Below, piece by piece: positions 58,964-64,000 of a stretch of 64,000 bases of DNA. Both the position numbers and the translations under genes were made by a program. Source of the DNA: CAZSWS01 sp964610765 (GTDB taxonomy: Bacteria > Bacteroidota > Bacteroidia > Bacteroidales > Tannerellaceae). The notes under the pieces were generated by a model. The model was not told the DNA's origin. It ran no database searches and worked only from the letters and a program-made list of their open reading frames with translations. Numbering within the stretch: the stretch's first letter is position 1; each line of letters begins with the position of its first letter. The stretch is from the NCBI GenBank assembly GCA_964610765.1, contig CAZSWS010000002.1:1-64000 (forward strand), written 5' to 3'.

Positions 58964-59034
58964 GAATTATAACATACATTGCTCTTTTCGGCATCATCTT
59001 TTTCACTCATTTAGAAAGACAGTTAGCTATATAA
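58960..59034 (+). CDS. Possible 24-residue membrane peptide coupled to holB
   Basis: The ATG at 58960 overlaps the holB stop (ATGA), and the frame encodes a hydrophobic MRIITYIALFGIIFF followed by THLERQLAI and TAA. The first part looks like an export signal or a membrane peptide. In related genomes a gldH-like lipoprotein can follow holB, so it may be a decayed remnant of one. It could also be chance; there is no other support. Confidence 0.25.
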   Translation: MRIITYIALFGIIFFTHLERQLAI

Positions 59035-59060
59035 AACACAGAATCAATCTATAATTCATT

Positions 59061-59537
59061 ATGAACGGATATAAACCCATTGACAATCTATTGCTGGACA
59101 AAACGACCGAAAAAGCGAAAGTATCGCCCAGGCTACGAATGAACTATAACTTTCACGAAGATTTGAACGACCCTATCAATCGGCTACTAAATGCGATGGA
59201 ACCCGGCACATACCTACGCCCACACAGACACCTTAATCCGGATAAGAACGAAGTATTTATCCTTTTGCGTGGCAAGGTCGCTTTATTCTTGTTTGACAAT
59301 GATGGGAATGTGACAAAAACCATTATTCTAAACCCTTTAAACGGGGTGTATGGAGGAGAAATCCCTCCGGGAGTATGGCACGGATTAGTTGTTCTGGAAT
59401 CAGGTTCGGTCATTTATGAAGTTAAAGAAGGACCTTACAGTCCTCTTTCTGAAGAAAATATGGCTTCGTGGAGTCCTTCAGGAGACGATTCGGAAGCAGT
59501 CAAAGCATATATAGATAAGCTACTTGCACAAATATAA
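59061..59537 (+). CDS. WbuC-family cupin metalloprotein
   Basis: A 158-residue cupin. The fold pattern is 'GTYLRPHRHLNPDKNEVFIL' followed by LLRGKVALFLFD and 'GEIPPGVWHGLVVLESGSV', which carry the conserved metal His and Glu (in RPHRH, EVF and WH). The N-terminal stretch is the WbuC extension. Members are found in O-antigen clusters and elsewhere; the reaction is not established. It stands alone here with no polysaccharide genes beside it. It converges with the minus-strand MptE-like gene. Confidence 0.85.
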   Translation: MNGYKPIDNLLLDKTTEKAKVSPRLRMNYNFHEDLNDPINRLLNAMEPGTYLRPHRHLNPDKNEVFILLRGKVALFLFDNDGNVTKTIILNPLNGVYGGEIPPGVWHGLVVLESGSVIYEVKEGPYSPLSEENMASWSPSGDDSEAVKAYIDKLLAQI

Positions 59538-59558
59538 ATCGAAGTAAAGAAACTGGGC

Positions 59559-60410
59559 TTAAAGCTTCAATCGCTTAAAAGCATCTATAAAAGATTCGGG
59601 CGTAATATTGATGACCTCTTTCTTTAATGAGTTTGCGTAGGCTTTGATTGTAAAGTAGGATTTAAAAGCAACAGACATGTGATGCAGTATCGTATATAAA
59701 GAAGCAGACTCCAGATTTTCCTTTAATACAACTTCTGCCTTCGAGGTTTTACGATCATAGAAATGTTTTTGATGCACCAGCACCTCATTCTCGTCCGTTA
59801 CCGAAATTTCTGTAAGCCATGAATGGTCGGCTCCTGCCAGGTAAACTTTTTGAAATGATAAATTAAGAGCCATAACAATAGAAGGAATTAACACGTTATG
59901 GGGTCGTGGAACTCCCAAACCACTAGCATATACCCGATTGCAAAAGCATTGATAACCCTCAACCGGTGTCGTATTATAAGCATAAACACGTATATGTGGA
60001 TGATTGCTCAAGAAAGGTTGCCAATCTTTATTTTTGAATGCCCTATATGGAATAAAAAAACTTACATCCCAGGTTGTTTTATTTGCGAGCGTTTCAAACA
60101 GTGAGATTCTCTTCTCCGGTACAATCCAAAAAAGCGGGTCGGCAATTAAATAAACTTCAGGCTTCAGCTCATCGTAGAGCGGAGAGAGCACGAAGAAATT
60201 CACAGCCAATAAAGTCTTTCCTTTCAGAAAGTCAGCAGATTCAGTAATGGTTTTATTAAGCGAGGGACCATTAGCCAAAATAACCAACTCATCCTGATTA
60301 GTAAACACGCGAGGCAAGCCGGTTTTCCATTTGGAATACAGCAGAATTTTAAGGATACTTAGAAAGCTTTGCCATCCGGCACTTAAAAATCGAAAAATCT
60401 TCTCGACCAT
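59559..60410 (-). CDS. MptE/DUF115-like or sialyltransferase-like protein
   Basis: A 283-residue protein. The key motif is 'DELVILANGPSLNKTI', the nucleotide-binding VxGNGPS-type loop seen in DUF115/MptE-like proteins and in some bacterial sialyltransferases (GT42/52-like). 'KTLLAVNFFVLSPLYDELKP' and 'VYLAGADHSWLTE' follow in the order expected for this fold. No membrane segment is clear beyond a short N-terminal helix. A role in surface glycan assembly is a likely guess, but the substrate is unknown. Its promoter element is TATCTTTG (60434-60441). Confidence 0.6.
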   Translation of the reverse strand: MVEKIFRFLSAGWQSFLSILKILLYSKWKTGLPRVFTNQDELVILANGPSLNKTITESADFLKGKTLLAVNFFVLSPLYDELKPEVYLIADPLFWIVPEKRISLFETLANKTTWDVSFFIPYRAFKNKDWQPFLSNHPHIRVYAYNTTPVEGYQCFCNRVYASGLGVPRPHNVLIPSIVMALNLSFQKVYLAGADHSWLTEISVTDENEVLVHQKHFYDRKTSKAEVVLKENLESASLYTILHHMSVAFKSYFTIKAYANSLKKEVINITPESFIDAFKRLKL

Positions 60411-60433
60411 AGCGTAGTTGCATTAATATCTCA

Positions 60434-60467
60434 CAAAGATAAATGATTCACATCAATTACACTCAAA
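60434..60467 (-). promoter_or_regulatory. Promoter of the MptE/DUF115-like gene
   Basis: On the minus strand TTTG (60467-60464), 22 bp, then TATCTTTG (60441-60434). Spacing is close to the TTTG-N20-TAnnTTTG pattern seen before rpsF. It is 24 bp before the ATG at 60410. Confidence 0.6.
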
Positions 60468-60687
60468 GAATATAAAAAGCATTGTCCCTCCTCCTTCTAA
60501 CACCAAGTAGCAAGCGAAAACAGTATATTCAACCCCTAATCACACCATAGAAAAGCAATCTTAAAACAGTTAGTAAACTAAAGAATTGAACTATGAGGGG
60601 AGAAAAACTGTTACATGGGTAGGGAGAAAAATAAAATATCCCGTTAGCTTGCTATTTTTTTTAATTGTGAAACTAAACATTTTTAAT

Positions 60688-61278
60688 ATGAAAAGAATTT
60701 TAGGAGTTATTTTTATTGTGGCTATCATAGGTGTAGCACCAGCATCAGCACAAGGAAGATTCGGTGTAAAAGGGGGTGTAAACATATCAAAAGTTCATTT
60801 TAACAAGAGCATTGTTAATTCAGACAACTTCACCGGATTCAACATAGGCCCAATGGTCGAGTTTACCGTTCCCTTATTAGGAGTGGGCATGGATGCTGCG
60901 ATTCTTTATTCGCGGAAAGGAGTTGATTTTAAATCAGAAGGAAACATTGGTTCTAAAAGCTATAAAGCAGACTATTTAGATATTCCGCTAAATTTGAAAT
61001 GGAAGTTTGGACTACCAATCCTGAAAGCTTATCTAACAGCAGGTCCTTATGCCTCTTTTAGAGTAGGTGGCGATAAAATTTGGAACGTCGTACACGACCA
61101 GGTAAAAGCTAAAAGCTTTGGAGCCGGACTGAACTTTGGTGCCGGTGTAGAAGTTATCAGACATCTGCAAGTGGGCTTCAATTATGAGTTGGGACTATCC
61201 AATGCTTTTGAAGGTCAAGAAGGCGTGATTGATGGTAAAAACAGAGGCTGGTCTATAACTGCTGCGGTGCTATTCTAA
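60688..61278 (+). CDS. Outer-membrane beta-barrel protein (porin family / PorT-like)
   Basis: A 196-residue outer-membrane barrel. The signal peptide is 'MKRILGVIFIVAIIGVAPA' ending SAQ. The mature start 'GRFGVKGGVNISKVHF' and strands such as 'FNIGPMVEFTVPLLGVGMDA' and 'YKADYLDIPLNLKWKFGLP' are typical of the Bacteroidetes porin-family OMP_b-brl_2 group, with 'LDIPLNLKWKF' as its hallmark. It ends with aromatic-rich 'RGWSITAAVLF', as OMP barrels do. The ATG at 60688 is preferred over a TTG at 60586 that lacks a signal. The gene is single and converges with gcvT at a shared terminator. Confidence 0.85.
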   Translation: MKRILGVIFIVAIIGVAPASAQGRFGVKGGVNISKVHFNKSIVNSDNFTGFNIGPMVEFTVPLLGVGMDAAILYSRKGVDFKSEGNIGSKSYKADYLDIPLNLKWKFGLPILKAYLTAGPYASFRVGGDKIWNVVHDQVKAKSFGAGLNFGAGVEVIRHLQVGFNYELGLSNAFEGQEGVIDGKNRGWSITAAVLF

Positions 61279-61302
61279 AGCAAGCACCCATCTATAAAAA
61301 GA

Positions 61303-61345
61303 AGTCCCCGGCAACCAATTATGTGTTACCGGGGATTCTCTTTTT
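61303..61345. terminator. Bidirectional terminator between the OMP gene and gcvT
   Basis: GAAGTCCCCGG and CCGGGGATTC arms with flanking A and T runs and an imperfect inner stem (CAAC/GTTA). It serves the convergent genes. Confidence 0.75.
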
Positions 61346-61362
61346 ATATAAACTGATACTGA

Positions 61363-62448
61363 TTATTTTCTAAATGGTGGTTTAACCACTTTTGCTTTCA
61401 GTTGTTTATTTCTAATAATGATTGTGATATCTGTACCTACTTTGGCAAACTCAGGCTTCACATAGCCCAACCCTACCCCTATACGTTCCATAGGCGACAT
61501 CGTGCCGGATGTTACTTCTCCAATCACATGACCTTCGGTATCTGCAATTTCATATCCTTGACGAGGAATACCTCTTTCTTGCAGTTCGAAAGCACAAAGC
61601 TTACGGGTCAAACCTTCTTGCTTTTGTTTTTCAAGTACCGAACGACCTATAAAGTCTTTACCATCTACAAACTTCGTAATCCAGCCCAGTCCTGCTTCCA
61701 GCGGTGAGGTTGTTTCGCTTAGCTCATTGCCATACAAGCAGAATCCCATTTCCAAACGCAACGTATCGCGTGCTCCCAATCCTACCGGTTTGATTCCTTC
61801 AGGTTTGCCTGCTTCAAACAATGCATCCCATATTTTCTGTCCATGCTCCGGATAGAAATAAAGTTCAAACCCACCGGCTCCGGTATAGCCTGTATTTGAG
61901 ATAATCACGTTAGGGCAACCGGCAAACTCACCGACAGCAAACGCATAATAAGGAATGGCTGACAAGTCTACCTCCGTCAGTCGCTGCATTACTTCTGTAG
62001 CTTTAGGACCTTGCACAGCTAACTGAGCCGTCCAGTCTGAAGCATTTTCAAGTTCAGCTCCTATTGTATTTTGCTTATTTATCCACTCCCAGTCTTTTGC
62101 CAAGTTAGAGGCATTGACAACCAGCAAGTATTTTTCCGGTTCGAAATAATAAGTAATAAAGTCATCAATGATTCCGCCTTCTTCGTTGATAAAGCATGCA
62201 TACTGTGCTTTACCTATCTCCAACTTAGACACATCGTTTGACGTAACCCGTTGAAGCAGCTCAAGTGCCTTTGGTCCTTTCACCCATATCTCTCCCATGT
62301 GCGAAACATCAAATACACCTACTCCGTTACAAACGGTAGTATGTTCGTCAATAATGCCACTGTATTCAATAGGCATGTTATACCCGGCAAACTCGTGCAT
62401 TTTAGCACCTAACGCTATATGCGTATCGGTTAATGGAGTCTTTTTCAT
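61363..62448 (-). CDS. gcvT: Glycine cleavage system T protein (aminomethyltransferase)
   Basis: A 361-residue enzyme that moves the aminomethyl C1 unit to tetrahydrofolate. Motifs: 'LTDTHIALGAKMHEFAGYNMPIEYSG' region, VGVFDVSHMGEIWVKGPKA, IIDDFITYYF and 'GLGARDTLRLEMGFCLYGNE' then 'GKDFIGRSVL' and 'QGYEIADTEGHVIGEVTSGT'. The ATG at 62448 is the natural start; TTG at 62460 would add four residues. It starts 27 bp after pepT, so the two probably share a transcript. Confidence 0.95.
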   Translation of the reverse strand: MKKTPLTDTHIALGAKMHEFAGYNMPIEYSGIIDEHTTVCNGVGVFDVSHMGEIWVKGPKALELLQRVTSNDVSKLEIGKAQYACFINEEGGIIDDFITYYFEPEKYLLVVNASNLAKDWEWINKQNTIGAELENASDWTAQLAVQGPKATEVMQRLTEVDLSAIPYYAFAVGEFAGCPNVIISNTGYTGAGGFELYFYPEHGQKIWDALFEAGKPEGIKPVGLGARDTLRLEMGFCLYGNELSETTSPLEAGLGWITKFVDGKDFIGRSVLEKQKQEGLTRKLCAFELQERGIPRQGYEIADTEGHVIGEVTSGTMSPMERIGVGLGYVKPEFAKVGTDITIIIRNKQLKAKVVKPPFRK

Positions 62449-62475
62449 GTTTTCTTTCAATTAATTTTTTTGGTA

Positions 62476-63687
62476 TTATTTATTCAACTCAACAATCTTA
62501 ATGATGGTTTCCATCGATTTCTCTAATGATGGTACCGGGAGATACTCATATCGTCCGTGGAAATTAATCCCCCCTGCAAAGATATTCGGACAAGGAAGTC
62601 CCATAAAAGACAGACGAGCACCGTCCGTTCCTCCACGAATGGGCTGAATCTTGGGGGTTACTCCTATCGCAGTCATTGCTTGAAAGGCCAAGTCTATGAT
62701 TTCTTTTCTAGGCTCAACAATCTCGCGCATATTATAATATTGATCTCTCAACTCCAGCACGGTACTATTGGGATATTTCCGGTTAATAAAGTCAACAACG
62801 GTCTTAAGTAGCTGTTTCTTCTCTTCGAACAAAGTTCGGTCGTGATCACGAATGATATAAGAAAGTGTTGCTTCCTCAACGGTACCCGACATTCCTATTA
62901 GGTGGAAAAAGCCTTCATATCCGGCTGTATGCTCCGGTCGTTGATTGGCAGGCAGCATGCCGGCTAATTCAATAGCTATCAACGAAGCATTAATCATCTT
63001 ATCTTTAGCTGTTCCGGGATGTACATTCAGACCCTTAATCGTAATCTTAGCTCCTGCTGCATTGAAGTTTTCATATTCCAATTCTCCTACCGAGCCTCCG
63101 TCAATCGTATATGCCCAGTCGCATCCAAATTTCTCTACATCAAAATGGTCTGCTCCGGCACCTATCTCTTCGTCGGGCGTAAAACCAATCCGAACATCAC
63201 CATGCTCAATTTCCGGATGCTCTTTCAAGTATTCAATGGCCGAGATTATAGCAGCTACACCCGCTTTATCGTCAGCACCCAATAGGGTATGCCCATTGGT
63301 AACCACGATATCTTGTCCGATATATTCATTCATTTCAGGAAACATCTCCGGCGAAAGAACTATAGATTCTTTTTCATCCAATACGATATCGCCTCCTTTA
63401 TAGGATACGATACGAGGCTGAACATCTTTCCCTGATAAATCAGGAGCCGTATCTAAATGAGCTATAAAGCCAATCTTGGGTAATTTTTTATCTGTATTTC
63501 CTTTTAGCGTAGCCATGATATAACACTTGTCATCTAAGCTAATATCAGACAATCCCATTGCTTCCAACTCTTCAACAATGGCTTTGGCTAAAACAAACTG
63601 TCCGGGAGTGCTAGGTGTTTTTCCGCTATTCTCGTCAGATTGCGTATCAAACGACACATACTTGAGAAATCTATCTAATACGTTCAT
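62476..63687 (-). CDS. pepT: Peptidase T (tripeptide aminopeptidase)
   Basis: A 403-residue cytoplasmic M20B zinc peptidase that removes the N-terminal residue of tripeptides. Motifs: FIAHLDTAPD (metal His), LLGADDKAGVAAII (bridging Asp), 'IGFTPDEEIGAGADHF' (catalytic Glu and metal Glu), 'GLNVHPGTAKDKMINASL' in the dimer-contact domain and 'PIRGGTDGARLSFMGLPCPN' at the end. The length matches PepT. It is the first gene of a unit with gcvT under TATATTTG at 63715-63722. Confidence 0.95.
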   Translation of the reverse strand: MNVLDRFLKYVSFDTQSDENSGKTPSTPGQFVLAKAIVEELEAMGLSDISLDDKCYIMATLKGNTDKKLPKIGFIAHLDTAPDLSGKDVQPRIVSYKGGDIVLDEKESIVLSPEMFPEMNEYIGQDIVVTNGHTLLGADDKAGVAAIISAIEYLKEHPEIEHGDVRIGFTPDEEIGAGADHFDVEKFGCDWAYTIDGGSVGELEYENFNAAGAKITIKGLNVHPGTAKDKMINASLIAIELAGMLPANQRPEHTAGYEGFFHLIGMSGTVEEATLSYIIRDHDRTLFEEKKQLLKTVVDFINRKYPNSTVLELRDQYYNMREIVEPRKEIIDLAFQAMTAIGVTPKIQPIRGGTDGARLSFMGLPCPNIFAGGINFHGRYEYLPVPSLEKSMETIIKIVELNK

Positions 63688-63714
63688 AGGATATTAATTT
63701 AATATTTATAGATA

Positions 63715-63722
63715 CAAATATA
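63715..63722 (-). promoter_or_regulatory. -7 promoter element of pepT-gcvT
   Basis: On the minus strand TATATTTG matches TAnnTTTG, 28 bp before the ATG at 63687. Confidence 0.6.
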
Positions 63723-63857
63723 ACCTTTTTATTCCTGCATCATAAAGCCACCTCTTCTTTATAATTGATTAGCCGATAGCTATCCATCCTCTATTTCTCA
63801 ATAATTAAACAATAAAGACAAGCTATCAATTCTATCCAAAATAAAGAAAAAGGATAA

Positions 63858-63882
63858 TTATTTATCGTTTTTCGATAAATAA
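63858..63882. promoter_or_regulatory. Perfect inverted repeat upstream of the last gene
   Basis: TTATTTATCG (63858-63867), loop TTTTT, CGATAAATAA (63873-63882): 10-bp perfect arms. It lies 73 bp before the ATG at 63955 in an A+T-rich divergent region. Operator or hairpin; no known match. Confidence 0.4.
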
Positions 63883-63954
63883 CTTGCTTTATTCAATAAT
63901 TATTTGTTCTTTTGTATTGCAGTAACTAATCAATACTTCTAAAACAGAAAGATT

Positions 63955-64000
63955 ATGAAACGAATAAAAGTAATTTCAGCCGTACTTGCTTTACTTTTTA
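63955..64000 (+). CDS. Start of a secreted protein, cut by the window end
   Basis: ATG at 63955 opens a frame of 15 codons to the window end: MKRIKVISAVLALLF, a positively charged start and hydrophobic core of an export signal. What the protein is cannot be seen. The nearby inverted repeat (63858-63882) may regulate it. Confidence 0.65.
   Translation, partial: MKRIKVISAVLALLF

Noticed and set aside
1..64000. CRISPR array
   Set aside because: No series of identical short repeats with regular spacers was seen; the repeated words found are palindromes or single tandem pairs.

Overview
This 64 kb window is an ordinary chromosome segment of a Bacteroidales bacterium (Bacteroides, Parabacteroides or a close relative; genus not resolvable by eye). 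The support is three SusC/SusD pairs, a hybrid two-component system (HTCS), an ECF sigma/FecR anti-sigma pair, a SprE/PorW-like TPR lipoprotein, a histone-H1-like (Hc1) small protein, many lipoproteins, and the Bacteroidetes -7 promoter motif TAnnTTTG ahead of many genes. The cleanest promoter lies before rpsF: TTTG-N20-TACTTTTG.

Layout. 1-2,450 is a graveyard-like accessory strip: an RHS/YD-repeat remnant, a REP-like palindrome, an 84-codon frame split by one amber codon, a palindrome-rich dispersed repeat, and tRNA-Thr(CGT) followed by what looks like the first codons of a dead integrase. 2,441-9,406 holds a LEA14-like lipoprotein, a GNAT acetyltransferase, the Hc1 histone-like gene, a secreted ADP-ribosylglycohydrolase-fold lipoprotein, a DUF456 protein, serine acetyltransferase, and a cyclophilin plus NCS2 permease. 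9,527-16,989 (minus strand) is a compact metG-aroA-metal permease-TPR lipoprotein unit. 17,401-26,086 is an ECF-sigma/anti-sigma-controlled SusCD locus with a surface glycan-binding-type protein and no enzyme. 27,113-34,763 (minus) holds gamma-carbonic anhydrase, aminopeptidase P, a GH123-type glycosidase plus S41 peptidase unit, and an acyltransferase. 35,003-52,475 (plus) is a second polysaccharide-utilisation-type locus: a second GH123-type enzyme, two tandem SusC/SusD pairs, a beta-helix lipoprotein and an HTCS. 52,476-53,439 is a gap with a second, inverted copy of the dispersed repeat. 53,440-63,687 is housekeeping: rpsF-rpsR-rplI, cell-wall amidase plus MCE protein, metF, holB, a WbuC-like cupin, an MptE/DUF115-like protein, an outer-membrane barrel, gcvT and pepT. 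The window ends inside the first codons of a secreted protein.

How the genes work together. The most interesting unit is 29.5-52.5 kb. Two divergent GH123-type enzymes, each with the Asp-Glu pair of that family, flank an acyltransferase; two SusCD importers, a beta-helix lipoprotein and an HTCS follow. Since characterised GH123 enzymes are beta-N-acetylgalactosaminidases, I infer a system that takes terminal beta-GalNAc from a host-type glycan, possibly glycosphingolipid headgroups. The third SusC lacks the usual N-terminal carboxypeptidase-regulatory-like domain. A direct repeat with a 21-bp period upstream of the second SusC is a candidate HTCS operator. I found no CRISPR array, rRNA, or intact mobile element.
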